64,000 nucleotides of DNA from Brevibacillus composti (GCF_016406105.1 NZ_CP066308.1:1251501-1315500), one strand, 5' to 3'; positions 44,806 to 54,369 are shown, numbered from the stretch's first letter. The notes: generated by a model from the sequence alone, not told the origin. A program made the numbers and translations.

Positions 44806-45810
44806 ATGCGCAAAGCATGGAGCATTGTGATGCTTGCCTTATGGTGTACAAGCCTTGTCGGCTGTAATCAGATGGGGGTTCAGCAAAATGCGGGATCTGC
44901 CTTCGAACAGATCCGCGACCGCTTCATGGAGGAGAAGGCCTTTTCTTTCCACGGGAGAACCAAACTGGTGACGGGCGATACGGCCTACGGGAATGCGGTC
45001 AATTTTTCCGGCCGAAAAGAAGGCGACGACATGCTGATGAAGGTGGATGTCTCGGTTCCCGAGCAAAAACAGCTGAAAAGCCTGTCGCTGCTGAAGAAAA
45101 ACCAGCAATTATACGTGCTAAGCGACGGGGCTGAGGACTGGGTGGAGGCCAGTGGCGGCGACACTGTCTTTCGTCAGGAGCTGAACAACTGGGACCCGGT
45201 TTTTGCCATGGAACAGATGAATGAGCTGAAAAAAAGCGTGCTTCCCTTGAATGACCGCAATCAAGAGGATGATATCGAGGCAGTGCGCGTCATTCTGGAT
45301 TCGACCAGGCTGAAGAGCTGGCTCGCCGACCAGATGAAAAGCCAGACGAGGGCAACCACCCAGTCGCAGGGCAGCCCCAAGCTGCAGGTGGAGGCTCTTC
45401 ATCAGCCGCGTCTGAAGTACGCCCTGAGACTTTCGGACGGCGCATGGAATCGGCCGCGCAGTGAGGCGGCGACAGTCCAATCCACGGAGCAGCCGCCCGT
45501 CGATGAGATTATCGACCAGATGGAGCTGGAAGCGGAGTATACGATCTACTACAACAGACACACCATGCTGCCCGTCAATATGACGATGGCGATCCGCTCC
45601 GAATATGACGCAAATGATCAGCGGATTCGGGAGTACACGCAGGTGGAGACTTTCTTCCAGAATTACGGGCAGCGCTTCTCGTGGCCTGAACCCGGCCAGC
45701 GGGGAGCTGGAACGGGCGCTGGGGCTGGCACGGGCGCTGGAGCTGGAACGGATGCTGGAACTGGAGTTAGTCCGGGTGCTGGAGCTGGCACAGGTACCAA
45801 TCAGCAGTAA
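44806..45810 (+). CDS. Lipoprotein with Gly-Ala-Thr repeat tail
   Basis: 334 residues. Signal peptide with lipobox LVGC (Cys about residue 20). The body resembles DUF6612/LppX-like envelope lipoproteins (AFEQIRDRFMEEKAFSFHGRTKLV..., LKSWLADQMKSQT..., YTIYYNRHTMLPVNMTMAI). The last 45 residues are (GAGTGA)-type repeats with no fixed fold. GAGGAGGGACG before ATG 44806; terminator at 45831. Function unknown, extracytoplasmic. Confidence 0.82.
   Translation: MRKAWSIVMLALWCTSLVGCNQMGVQQNAGSAFEQIRDRFMEEKAFSFHGRTKLVTGDTAYGNAVNFSGRKEGDDMLMKVDVSVPEQKQLKSLSLLKKNQQLYVLSDGAEDWVEASGGDTVFRQELNNWDPVFAMEQMNELKKSVLPLNDRNQEDDIEAVRVILDSTRLKSWLADQMKSQTRATTQSQGSPKLQVEALHQPRLKYALRLSDGAWNRPRSEAATVQSTEQPPVDEIIDQMELEAEYTIYYNRHTMLPVNMTMAIRSEYDANDQRIREYTQVETFFQNYGQRFSWPEPGQRGAGTGAGAGTGAGAGTDAGTGVSPGAGAGTGTNQQ
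45702..45800 (+). repeat. In-gene GGAGCTGGAACGGGCGCT-type tandem repeat
   Basis: Degenerate 12-18-base units coding for Gly-Ala-Gly-Thr; repeat number may vary between strains by slippage without changing frame (6-base periodicity). Confidence 0.7.
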
Positions 45811-45830
45811 CCAAATAGCCCCGAACACAG

Positions 45831-45863
45831 TAAGGCCCGGAGCTCGGCTCCGGGTCTTTCTGA
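45831..45863 (+). terminator. Terminator after the lipoprotein gene
   Basis: GGCCCGGAGC...GCTCCGGGTC followed by a T-rich run. Confidence 0.75.
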
Positions 45864-45960
45864 ACAGATAGGAATGTATGAGATTGGGGATAGCCGACAG
45901 GGCTGTCCTGTTTTCATTTGACGCAAAAGAATTTATTAGCTGTAAACGGCGCCGTAGCGG

Positions 45961-46074
45961 GAAGAAGCACAAAGGCTTACAGAGGAATCATGCCCCCTGC
46001 AAGCGACTGTGGAGCGACAGTCCCGCTTCCGTGCAGGGCGCAACCCGGAGCCAAGCAGAGGAGCATGGTTCTTC
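45961..46074. repeat. Imperfect palindromic repeat, copy C (short)
   Basis: Begins GAAGAAGCACAAAGG and ends AGCATGGTTCTTC. The inner GCGACTGTGGAGC matches the right arm of copy A; GGGCGCAACCCGGAGCCAAG (complement CTTGGCTCCGGGTTGCGCCC) matches its left arm. About 85 bases of the centre found in A and B are missing. It abuts the endonuclease gene's 3' end. Confidence 0.72.
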
Positions 46075-46107
46075 ACACCCGAAGGCCTCGTCATTGAGCG
46101 GGGAGGG

Positions 46108-47001
46108 CTATTCTCTCATCGAAGGGAGAGACATACGCAAACCCCCGCTAGCGTCAGGGCCGATCTTCTCCGGACCACGGGTCCTATCCGGAGGCGGGAC
46201 CTCGACGGTGAGGACGACGGGGTAGTGATCGGACTTGCCCACGCGGGGGGCAGCCGCATCGATCAGGATCAGTCTCGGCGAGAGCAGGATGCGGTCGATC
46301 TCTTTTCCGCCCCCCGTTTTTCCCGAGAGGGTGATCAGCCGTTGTCCCCGTTCGTGGAGGGGATCGCGGAAAAGGGTGCGCAGCCCGTCCAGGATGAGAT
46401 CATCCGGTGTCGTGTTGAAATCTCCAGCGAGGATGGCATGGGTGCCAGAATCTTCGCGCAATTGTTTTGCCAAAAATTCGCTTTGCTTGACGCGTTCTTC
46501 ATGGTGCAGCCCAAAATGGGTAGTATAGACATCAAAGGGCTGTCCGTTTCGCTTGAGGGTGACCTTCAGTACGCTCCGAGGCTCAAGCTCGGAGGGGAGC
46601 ATCACCATTCTGGCTGATTGGATCGGGTACGTGCTGAGCACGGCATTGCCGTAGGTGCCGACGATCAGATTCAGGGATGGGCCATAGGCGTAGTTCATGC
46701 CCAGCATCCCGGCGATTCGTTTGACCTGATGCTGGAATCCCGACCGGGGCAGTCCATTGTCTACCTCCTGCAGCGCAATGATGTCCGCCTGCAGGCCGGC
46801 GAGCTCCGCCGCTACCGCCGCGGGGTCGGCATGACCGGCTTCATCCCGGCATCCGCGAATATTGTATGTAACGATTCTCATGACTGGATCGTTATTCCCT
46901 AAGGAGAAGCCTTCGCCTGCAAAGAGGTTGGAGACCTCCACGCCGCGGGGGGGAAGCAGCGAAACAATCAGAAATGTCAGACTGACGAATGCGCGTTTCA
47001 T
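46108..47001 (-). CDS. Endonuclease/exonuclease/phosphatase-family protein
   Basis: 297 residues. N-terminal hydrophobic segment (VSLTFLIVSLLPP) suggests export or anchoring. EEP fold motifs: VTYNIRGC, ALQEVDNG (metal-binding Glu), YTTHFGLH, ILAGDFNTTPDD and GKSDHYPVV (catalytic His). Could hydrolyse DNA, phospholipid headgroups or inositol phosphates; substrate undecided. AGGAGG precedes ATG 47001. Confidence 0.88.
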   Translation of the reverse strand: MKRAFVSLTFLIVSLLPPRGVEVSNLFAGEGFSLGNNDPVMRIVTYNIRGCRDEAGHADPAAVAAELAGLQADIIALQEVDNGLPRSGFQHQVKRIAGMLGMNYAYGPSLNLIVGTYGNAVLSTYPIQSARMVMLPSELEPRSVLKVTLKRNGQPFDVYTTHFGLHHEERVKQSEFLAKQLREDSGTHAILAGDFNTTPDDLILDGLRTLFRDPLHERGQRLITLSGKTGGGKEIDRILLSPRLILIDAAAPRVGKSDHYPVVLTVEVPPPDRTRGPEKIGPDASGGLRMSLPSMRE

Positions 47002-47182
47002 GGGCTACTCCTCCTGTCGTACTTTTATCATACCTTGCCAGTTGGTGGGAGGAATACTGGAAAACTTTGTCGAACTAATAGGAAGACTATCTTTTTCTGC
47101 CGAATGGCTAGTAAAATGAAGGACGATGCCACCCGACAGCCCCTCTCGTGAGCAGGGCGCCTAGGGGAAAGGAGCAGGATGG

Positions 47183-47800
47183 ATGGACCAGACCAAACTG
47201 CGCATTTTGTCCGCAGCAGCCATGCTTTTTGACCAAAAAGGGTACCATGGAACCAGCGTCCGGCAGATCGCCGAACAGGCTGAGGTCAATGTTGCTCTGA
47301 TTTCCTACCACTTTCACGGCAAGCAGGGCGTTCTGGAAAGACTGATCTCCTATTACTTTGAGACCTTGTTTCGACAGCTGAAGGAGCTGGAGGAGCGGGT
47401 AAAAGCATGTCCACCCATGGAAAAGCTGGAGGCCGTCATCCGTCTGTATCTCGGCTTTCAACGTGAGAATGCCGCGATTACCAGGCTGATTCAGCGTCAG
47501 CTCAGCGTGGAATCGATCCTCGCCCGGGAAGTGATGACACTCTACATCAGCCGGTGGAAACACGGGATCGCTCAGCCGATTGAGGAAGGGATCGCAGCGG
47601 GCCTTTTTCGGCCTGTCTCCGTCGACCACCTCCTCTTGATCACCGCGAGTCAGTTGATCTATCCGTTTATGCATCCCCAATCGGTCCGCGACGTGTTCGG
47701 CCAGGAACCGGCATCGCCAGCCTTTGTCGATTGGCTGGCTTCTGAAATTATCCGCTCTTTGCAATCCAGGCTTTGTTTGCCTTACAATCAGGAAAGGTAA
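47183..47800 (+). CDS. refZ: Forespore division regulator RefZ (TetR family)
   Basis: 205-residue TetR-type DNA-binding protein: HTH KLRILSAAAMLFDQKGYHGTSVRQIAEQAEVNVALISYHFHGKQGVLERLI-like arrangement. RefZ (YttP) of Bacillus binds sites near the origin and inhibits FtsZ to place the polar septum in sporulation. Assignment rests on length, HTH similarity and the position between the ytrP-like cyclase and ezrA. AAAGGAG before ATG 47183. Confidence 0.8.
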   Translation: MDQTKLRILSAAAMLFDQKGYHGTSVRQIAEQAEVNVALISYHFHGKQGVLERLISYYFETLFRQLKELEERVKACPPMEKLEAVIRLYLGFQRENAAITRLIQRQLSVESILAREVMTLYISRWKHGIAQPIEEGIAAGLFRPVSVDHLLLITASQLIYPFMHPQSVRDVFGQEPASPAFVDWLASEIIRSLQSRLCLPYNQER

Positions 47801-47847
47801 AAAAGCTTGCACCTATTGGAATTTTACGCTAAGGGGTTGTCCTAACC

Positions 47848-50526
47848 GTGAAGAAGAAATGGATCCTGCTATGCCTTGCGGGAATGATGTTATATAGCCA
47901 ACCGGCACTCGCTACGCCTTTTCCGGAAAAAACAGAAGAAATCGTACAGGATGCCGAAGGACTGACGAATGCCAAGGAGAGAGCCAAGTTTGCAGAGGAA
48001 CTTGGGCAGTTGCCCGGCTCTTACAAGGTAGTCATTGTCGAAAGCACGGAGCCCGAGGCGCAAAGCCCGGATGAGTACGCACAGAAGCTTTTTGACAACT
48101 ACAATTTGTCTGACGAGTACTTGATGGTCGTCCTCGACATCAACACCGAGCAGCTCGGCGTCTACCCCGGGCCGGCCCTGCAGGCTAAAGGGGCCACCCA
48201 ATCCCTCTTGCATGATAAAATTACGGCCTATTTCGAACCGTTCCGCAACCAGAAAGAGTATTTTGCGGGGATCCAGACCTTCCTCGGCGAGGTAGAGGCC
48301 GAACTGAACAGACAGCAAAATCAAAGCAAGCCCGTTGCTGCTACCAGCGCGGAGACAAGCCCTGATGACGAGAAGCAGGTCAACAGCGGCTGGCTCAAGC
48401 TGCCATGGTGGCTGTACGCGGTCGGCATCGTCTTCGCCGCGCTGTCCGCGGGACTTGTCTACGCAATGTTTCGCCGCCGCTCCATCTTTCACCAGGTAGA
48501 TGAAGTAGAAGATTGGAAAGATGAACTGCTCGAAAAAATCAACGTAATCGAGGTGGACAATAAGCTTCGCCGCTCGTCCGGAAAGACGGAAGAACAGTAT
48601 CTGTATCTGGCGGATCGAAAGGAAAACCTGCTGCGCAATCGCATGCCTGATGTAGAAATGATGATCCTGGACGCGGAAGAGGCTTGCGACCGGTTCCGCT
48701 TCAAGCTGGCACTGGGCATTCTGGATGAAGCCAGAGAGACCCTTGAAGCAATCGAACAGGAGCTGCAGGAGCTGAAGTCAGATACCACAAAGGTGGTCAC
48801 CAAGAAAAAAGAAAGCAAGCTGGCCATTCCCGAAATCGGCAAGCAAATGGAGCAGGTCGAGCGGCGTTTGTCCGATCTGCGTCTGGAGTACGGCCTCTCT
48901 TTTCACGAGTTGAAAGCCGGGCTTGACGACGTAGAGAGCATGCGCAGCCGGATTCAGGAACTGCGGGCCGAGGGCGATGATGTCGGCGCTTACGACCTCA
49001 CGCTGCGAGCGCAAAAGATCCTGGGCAAAATATCTGACGCGATTGAGCAGACGCCCAAATGGCGGGAGCGGGTCCTGAAGGAAATGCCCGAGGAATTTCG
49101 CCAGCTGGAGGATGGCATTGCGGAAGCGGCCGGCGACGGATACGATCTGGACCGCACCGCGCTGGACAATTCGCTCCTGCAGGCGAAACAAATGTTGACC
49201 GCTGCCCGAACAGCATTGGAAGAAGGAAATCTGGAGCTGGTGGAGACGCATGCCAAAGCATTTGAGGTGCTGATCGATTCGACGTACCAGAGCATCGAGG
49301 AACTGGTTCTCGCGCAGCGCGCAGCGGCAAGTGCCGCCTATGCGGCTGCAGCGGCTGCAGCGGCAACGCCTACAGCGCCAGCGTCTGCTCCCACGGCGGA
49401 TCCAGCGTCTGCACTTGCAGCAGCTCCGGCTCCAGATGCTGCGACAGACGCCGCTTTTTCGACAGAGGAAAGCTCCGATGCCGGAGCTGACACAGGTGAA
49501 AGAGCATTCGCGGCGGCTGCAGCGGCAATGGCCGAGGCTGCGCCTGCTGCCCCCGTCGCGTATCCCGGCGTACTGACCGGAGCCGAAGCGGAGCAGGATC
49601 GCGGATATGGACGATTCCCGAGTACGCATGGAGCTGTCCAGCATCCGGACAGCCCGGATGCCCCCGCCTCTCTAGAGGCAGACAGCACGATCAGCCGCCT
49701 GGAACGAGAGGAGCTTTGGAAGCGGGAGACCGTTGCCCAAGACGTTGCCCAAGACGCAGGCGAAACAGCGGATGAAACAACTGCTCAGACCGCTGACGAA
49801 GCAGCAGGCGAAACGGCAATGTCAAAAGCAGCAGGAGCAGCGGGATTGTCTGTAGCACCGGGCGAAGCAGCGGCATCTACCGCGGCAGGCGGCGCGGACC
49901 AGACGGCACCAGCCCATCCTGCTTCCGGCCAATCTCAATACGACGAAAACGACGAGGAAGACGAGTACGAGCTGGTGATCCCCAAATCCGAGGTGGAGCT
50001 GGAGGAAGAGGAGGACGATCAGCCTGCTCCGCCCCAGCGTTTGGATATCCGCACGGAGGACGAGGCGCTGGACGAGCTGGAGCGCATCTCCAACGCGCTC
50101 GTCAGAGTACGTCAGCAGATCAAGCGAAGCTATCTTCCGGGAGTGCCGGAGCAGCTCAAATACCTGTTTGAAGATGTCGTGCAAATTCTCGGGAGAATTC
50201 AGGCGGTCATGGAATCGTACCGCTACGACATCGAAGAAGTATCCATGCTGATCAACGATGCCAACGAGCTTCTGATCGAGACGGAGCAGCTGGCAGAACG
50301 GACGATCTCCACCTGCCAGCGCGCGGAGGGAGCGATCCAGTACACCAACCGTTACCGCAGGCAAAACCGGCAGGTGAATGACCTCTTGTCCCAAGCGGAA
50401 CTGGCATTCCGTCAGCTGATGTTTCAAGAGGCGTACCTGTTGGCAGAGGAAGCGCGCTTGCTGATCGAGGGTGCACAGGCCGAACCGGAAAAAGGGTGGC
50501 TCCTGCGCCGGAAGAAAAAGGGGTGA
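47848..50526 (+). CDS. ezrA: EzrA-like division protein fused to extracellular TPM domain
   Basis: 892 residues. Signal peptide 1-22; TPM domain about 27-155 (VQDAEGLTNAKERAKFAEELGQL..., EYLMVVLDINTEQLGVYPG); membrane helix about 186-207; then EzrA-type coiled coil 215-495, where EDWKDELLEKIN, SGKTEEQYL, MPDVEMMILDAEEACDRFRF follow EzrA of Bacillus. An Ala/Glu/Asp-rich low-complexity insert spans about 497-725, and EzrA-like helices resume at 735-880. Ordinary EzrA has only the helix and coiled coil and negatively regulates FtsZ rings. Topology fits: TPM outside, EzrA inside. GTG start after AAGGGG. Confidence 0.83.
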   Translation: MKKKWILLCLAGMMLYSQPALATPFPEKTEEIVQDAEGLTNAKERAKFAEELGQLPGSYKVVIVESTEPEAQSPDEYAQKLFDNYNLSDEYLMVVLDINTEQLGVYPGPALQAKGATQSLLHDKITAYFEPFRNQKEYFAGIQTFLGEVEAELNRQQNQSKPVAATSAETSPDDEKQVNSGWLKLPWWLYAVGIVFAALSAGLVYAMFRRRSIFHQVDEVEDWKDELLEKINVIEVDNKLRRSSGKTEEQYLYLADRKENLLRNRMPDVEMMILDAEEACDRFRFKLALGILDEARETLEAIEQELQELKSDTTKVVTKKKESKLAIPEIGKQMEQVERRLSDLRLEYGLSFHELKAGLDDVESMRSRIQELRAEGDDVGAYDLTLRAQKILGKISDAIEQTPKWRERVLKEMPEEFRQLEDGIAEAAGDGYDLDRTALDNSLLQAKQMLTAARTALEEGNLELVETHAKAFEVLIDSTYQSIEELVLAQRAAASAAYAAAAAAAATPTAPASAPTADPASALAAAPAPDAATDAAFSTEESSDAGADTGERAFAAAAAAMAEAAPAAPVAYPGVLTGAEAEQDRGYGRFPSTHGAVQHPDSPDAPASLEADSTISRLEREELWKRETVAQDVAQDAGETADETTAQTADEAAGETAMSKAAGAAGLSVAPGEAAASTAAGGADQTAPAHPASGQSQYDENDEEDEYELVIPKSEVELEEEEDDQPAPPQRLDIRTEDEALDELERISNALVRVRQQIKRSYLPGVPEQLKYLFEDVVQILGRIQAVMESYRYDIEEVSMLINDANELLIETEQLAERTISTCQRAEGAIQYTNRYRRQNRQVNDLLSQAELAFRQLMFQEAYLLAEEARLLIEGAQAEPEKGWLLRRKKKG

Positions 50527-50530
50527 GCCG

Positions 50531-50728
50531 ATGATACTCCCTATTTTTCTGATCGCTGCCGGCATCCTGCTCATGCTCCAGCCGCGCACCAAACGCTGGA
50601 GAGACCGATTGCTTGCCCATTTTGGCGGAGACGAGCAAAAGGTGAAACAGCGGGCCAACACGTTTATGCTGCTCGGCTTTGCTTTTTTGCTGGCGGGGCT
50701 TGCGTACCTCTACAAATTCACGGGATGA
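50531..50728 (+). CDS. Small two-helix membrane protein
   Basis: 65 residues with two hydrophobic helices (ILPIFLIAAGILLML and TFMLLGFAFLLAGLAYLY) joined by a basic loop. Starts four bases after the ezrA stop with AAGGGGTGAG as ribosome site, so cotranslated with ezrA. Family not recognised. Confidence 0.75.
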   Translation: MILPIFLIAAGILLMLQPRTKRWRDRLLAHFGGDEQKVKQRANTFMLLGFAFLLAGLAYLYKFTG

Positions 50729-50729
50729 A

Positions 50730-50762
50730 AAAAAGAGCATCGACCGTCAAAAGTCGATGCTC
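50730..50762 (-). terminator. Terminator of the YtfP-like gene
   Basis: GAGCATCGAC...GTCGATGCTC with T7 on the minus strand; on the plus strand the T-run is absent. Confidence 0.7.
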
Positions 50763-50916
50763 AACCATGTAAGAAGATAAAGGGAGTTGGGGTGTGTGAG
50801 AGTACCCGCATCCTAGTTTCCCCCAAAAGGCCAGGAGCTAAACCGGCCATTCGGAAAAGAAAAACAGGCGATAGCCGACCTGCGCAACCTCTCTCCGAAA
50901 TGCGGAAGAGTTTTTT

Positions 50917-52197
50917 TTATGCCAGTACCCGTGCGGTCTGCGCGCTATGCGTACCGGCGACATACCCGGTAGAAAAGGCGATGGTGATATTGTAGCCGCC
51001 TGTATGTGCATGGACGTCCATGACTTCGCCGGCGAAAAAGAGACCGGGCATCAGCTTGGATTGCATGGTGCGCGGGTCGATTTCCTTGGTGCTTACGCCG
51101 CCTCCGGTGATAAACGCCTCTTCCAGCGACAGCGTGCCGGTAATCGTAAGCGGAAATGCTTTGACCAACTGAGCGAAATCTCTCCACTGCTGCTTGCGCA
51201 TATGACTCAGCGTCGTCTCTTCCGCGATGTTGGCCAGCGACAAGAGGACGGGGATCAGCCGCTCCGGTACGAAGCCTTTGATCACATTCTTTACCGCTTT
51301 TTTGGGATGCTCCTCAAGCAGCTGCCAGCTCTCCTCCATCACCTCATCCACATGCTTCTGCGGCATGAGATCAATTTTCAGGGAGAGCGGCGCGGCGCCG
51401 AACTTTTTCTGCGTCACCGAGACGTAATGCCCTTGTCGGAGAGCGGCTGGGCCGGAGATGCCAAAATGGGTGAAGATCATATCGCCTTCCTGGGTGCTTA
51501 CTTTTTTTCCTTTGGGATCGTACAGGGTGAGCTCGATCTCCCGCAGCGACAAGCCTTGCAGGAATTTGTCCCGGATGTAGGGATCATTTGCTGTCAGCGG
51601 GACCTCCGTGGGATACAAATCCGTGATCGTATGGCCGGCAGCCCGGGCCCATTCATAGCCGTCACCCGTAGAACCGGTCTGCGGAACGGAGCATCCGCCG
51701 ACGCAGATGACCACACAGGGGGATGCGAGGCGCTCGCCGTTTTTGAGCAGCACGCCCGCCGTCTGTCCGTTTTCATACACGACCTGTTCGACCGGGCTGT
51801 TCAAGCGAACCTCGACACCCTGGCGCTTCATTCGCTCGATCAAGGCGCCCGCTACCGTCACTGCTTTGTCCGTGACGGGAAACATCCGCCCGCGATCCTC
51901 TTCCTTGAGGGCCACACCCAGCTCCTCAAAAAAGTGAATAATATCGCGGTTGTTGAATTGGGAAAAGACGCTAAACAGAAATCGTCCGTTTCCCGGCATT
52001 TGTTTAATCAGTTCATCCTGTTCTTTGGCGTTGGTCACATTGCAGCGGCCTCCGCCGGATATAATCAGTTTCCGCCCCAGCTTGGCCCCTTTTTCCAGGA
52101 GACAGACCCGTGCTCCCTGGGAGGAGGCCGCAATGGAGGTCATTAGTCCGGCGGGACCGCCGCCAATTACGATGACATCATAGTCTCGTGCCTTCAT
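50917..52197 (-). CDS. BaiN/HI0933-family flavoprotein (YtfP-like)
   Basis: 426-residue FAD-dependent oxidoreductase. Dinucleotide motif DVIVIGGGPAGLMTSIAA at the start; family hallmarks SGGGRCNVTN and TGGGVSTKEIDPRTMQSKLMPGLFFAGEVMDVHAHTGG-type C-terminus with FAD contact. Acts in the cytosol; natural substrate not established for YtfP. ATG 52197 behind AAAGGACG; a 26-codon open extension lacks a ribosome site. Confidence 0.9.
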   Translation of the reverse strand: MKARDYDVIVIGGGPAGLMTSIAASSQGARVCLLEKGAKLGRKLIISGGGRCNVTNAKEQDELIKQMPGNGRFLFSVFSQFNNRDIIHFFEELGVALKEEDRGRMFPVTDKAVTVAGALIERMKRQGVEVRLNSPVEQVVYENGQTAGVLLKNGERLASPCVVICVGGCSVPQTGSTGDGYEWARAAGHTITDLYPTEVPLTANDPYIRDKFLQGLSLREIELTLYDPKGKKVSTQEGDMIFTHFGISGPAALRQGHYVSVTQKKFGAAPLSLKIDLMPQKHVDEVMEESWQLLEEHPKKAVKNVIKGFVPERLIPVLLSLANIAEETTLSHMRKQQWRDFAQLVKAFPLTITGTLSLEEAFITGGGVSTKEIDPRTMQSKLMPGLFFAGEVMDVHAHTGGYNITIAFSTGYVAGTHSAQTARVLA

Positions 52198-52275
52198 CTG
52201 GTTTTCGTCCTTTTTTACTGAAATCAGCAGCAAGATGCGTGCATCCGTTATTGTACCACAGAAAAAGAAACGCAC

Positions 52276-53133
52276 CTATTTTACCGAAGCGTCATCTGCG
52301 GCTCCGAGAATATCGCCCAACGCACGCTTTTCCAGGAGGTAGGAAGCCGTCGCCTGCTGGCGCTTGAGGCCGGTGATCACATAGCCCTGTGCGAAGTAGT
52401 GGGTGAACAGCTCGCGGGTTGCTTCTCTCCACGCGCGTGCCGCTTCCATGTCTGCCTGTTTCACTTGCTGGAAATGGGCGGGGACCGCCAGCCAAAAGCG
52501 CTCCTCCGCGCATTGCAGATCGATGTCTACAGGGCGGACGACGCCCTCTGTCTCCTTCCAGGAGAGGACGGAGGGGAGCTTGTCGTCCCCCGCTGCCGCT
52601 CCGGCGAGGGAAGGCGAGCCCGCTTTGTAGCGTTTCACCCGCTGGCTGGCGATGTGCCAATCCAGCAAAAAGCGATCCGTCGGCAGCCCCTTGTTCATCT
52701 CATCGGCCAACTCGCCGTAGCAGTCGGGAATATAGCGATGCACCACTCCGCCCAGCTTGACGAGGTTGAGGTAGGCATTGACCGTCTCGAGCGGATCGTA
52801 CGTCCAGGTAATCCGCTTGTACCCGGCCGCCAGGGCTTCGCTGCGCTGCAGCCATTTCATCTGGACGCCCAGTCCCTGTTTGCGGTAGGCAGGCAAAAAT
52901 CCGAGCATGTGGGAGCAGAGGTGCAGCTCGCCATCGGTATAGCCGGGAAAGCTGTAGAGAAAGCCGATCATGTTGTCGCCGTCAAAGGCACCGAGAAAGA
53001 GGCCGCCAAATTTGGCGATCGTCAGGGTCATATGCAGCGGTACGACGGAGGATTCGCTCCATACCGCGCCCTCCAGTTCCTCCAATTTTTCCAGGTCCGT
53101 TTTCTCTACCAGTTTGCGAAAGATGATGGTCAT
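52276..53133 (-). CDS. GNAT-family acetyltransferase
   Basis: 285 residues. Acetyl-CoA-binding segment GFLPAYRKQGLGVQMKWLQR and preceding beta strand (GLFLGAFDGDNMIGFLYSF) identify the GNAT fold; TWTYDPLETVNAYLNLVKLGG and YIPDCYGELADEMNKGLPTDRFLLDW fit the COG3375 group. C-terminal 90 residues form an extra domain. AAGGAAGGA before ATG 53133; a much longer open frame to 54264 is on the wrong strand of ytoP and excluded. Substrate unknown. Confidence 0.85.
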   Translation of the reverse strand: MTIIFRKLVEKTDLEKLEELEGAVWSESSVVPLHMTLTIAKFGGLFLGAFDGDNMIGFLYSFPGYTDGELHLCSHMLGFLPAYRKQGLGVQMKWLQRSEALAAGYKRITWTYDPLETVNAYLNLVKLGGVVHRYIPDCYGELADEMNKGLPTDRFLLDWHIASQRVKRYKAGSPSLAGAAAGDDKLPSVLSWKETEGVVRPVDIDLQCAEERFWLAVPAHFQQVKQADMEAARAWREATRELFTHYFAQGYVITGLKRQQATASYLLEKRALGDILGAADDASVK

Positions 53134-53289
53134 CGCTGTTCCTTCCTTTCCGTTCGTAACGTCTGACAGGATAAGCATTCGCTCTTGGAAAACCGGATTC
53201 CTGCCGCATCGTAAGGAGGCGGGGGCGCAGGTTGCATCCCGACCGCCCGTGATCAATAATAGAAGGATGGAAAGAGGAGGGATTGCCGT

Positions 53290-54369
53290 ATGGACAATCA
53301 ATTTCAATGGGAATTGTGGAAGCGTCTGACGGAAGCGCCGGGGGTTTCCGGATTTGAAGAGCCTGTTCGTGCGATCATGCGCGAATACATAGAGAGCTGC
53401 ACCGAGGAAATCGTCATGGATCGACTGGGAAGCATATTCGGGGTGATGCGCGGCGATGAGAAGGGACCGCGCATTATGGCAGCCGGCCATCTGGATGAAG
53501 TGGGATTCATGGTCACAGGCATATCGGAAAAGGGCTTTCTTTCCTTTCAGCCGGTCGGAGGCTGGTGGGGACAAGTTCTGCTGGCCCAGCGCGTTCGCGT
53601 CATCACGCCAGCCGGGGCGGTAGAGGGCGTCATCAGTTCGATTCCTCCGCATGTGCTCAGCGATGATCAGCGCAATCGCCCGATGGATGTGCGCAACATG
53701 TACATCGACATCGGAGCCGATTCCGGCGAGGAGGCGCGAAAAGCAGGCATTCGCCCGGGGCAGCAGATCGTTCCCGTATGTCCGCTTACCCCGATGCTCA
53801 ATCCGCGCCGGGTCATGGCAAAGGCATGGGACAACCGCTACGGCTGCAGTCTTGCCGTCGAGCTGGCCAAAGAGCTGAAGGAGCGGCCGGATCATCCGAA
53901 CGTCGTCTACGTCGGGGCGACGGTACAGGAGGAGGTCGCCGGGATGCGCGGAGCGAAGACAGCGGCCGAACTGATCAATCCGGACCTGTTTTTCGCCCTG
54001 GATGCCAGTCCGGCTGGCGATATTCCGGGCGTGCGGGATGGCTCCGGAAAGCTGGGAGGCGGCGTCCTGATGCGCCTGTACGATCCGTCGTACATCATGC
54101 CGACCAACCTGCGCGACTTTTTGATCTCGATTTGCGAGGAAGAGAATATTCCGTATCAGATCTACATCGGAAAAGGCGGCACGGATGCCAAAGTCGTCCA
54201 GTACCACGGCATTGGGGTGCCCTCTGCGGTGATCGGCATTCCGTCGCGCTACATTCACAGCCACGCCGCCATTATCGACCGCGATGACTATGAGGCTGCC
54301 AAGCGGCTGCTGATCGCGGCGGTCCGCAAGCTGGACAAATCTACCTACGAAAGCATCCTGCCGAGATAG
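53290..54369 (+). CDS. M42-family aminopeptidase (YtoP-like)
   Basis: 359-residue cytosolic tetrahedral metallopeptidase of the glutamyl aminopeptidase/FrvX type. Metal ligands in AAGHLDEVGF (His/Asp), AKAWDNRYG (Asp), ATVQEEVAGMRGA (catalytic EE), DASPAGD (Asp) and the final IHSHAAIID (His). GAGGAGGGA before ATG 53290. Followed after 18 bases by a hypothetical gene, likely one operon. Confidence 0.92.
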   Translation: MDNQFQWELWKRLTEAPGVSGFEEPVRAIMREYIESCTEEIVMDRLGSIFGVMRGDEKGPRIMAAGHLDEVGFMVTGISEKGFLSFQPVGGWWGQVLLAQRVRVITPAGAVEGVISSIPPHVLSDDQRNRPMDVRNMYIDIGADSGEEARKAGIRPGQQIVPVCPLTPMLNPRRVMAKAWDNRYGCSLAVELAKELKERPDHPNVVYVGATVQEEVAGMRGAKTAAELINPDLFFALDASPAGDIPGVRDGSGKLGGGVLMRLYDPSYIMPTNLRDFLISICEEENIPYQIYIGKGGTDAKVVQYHGIGVPSAVIGIPSRYIHSHAAIIDRDDYEAAKRLLIAAVRKLDKSTYESILPR

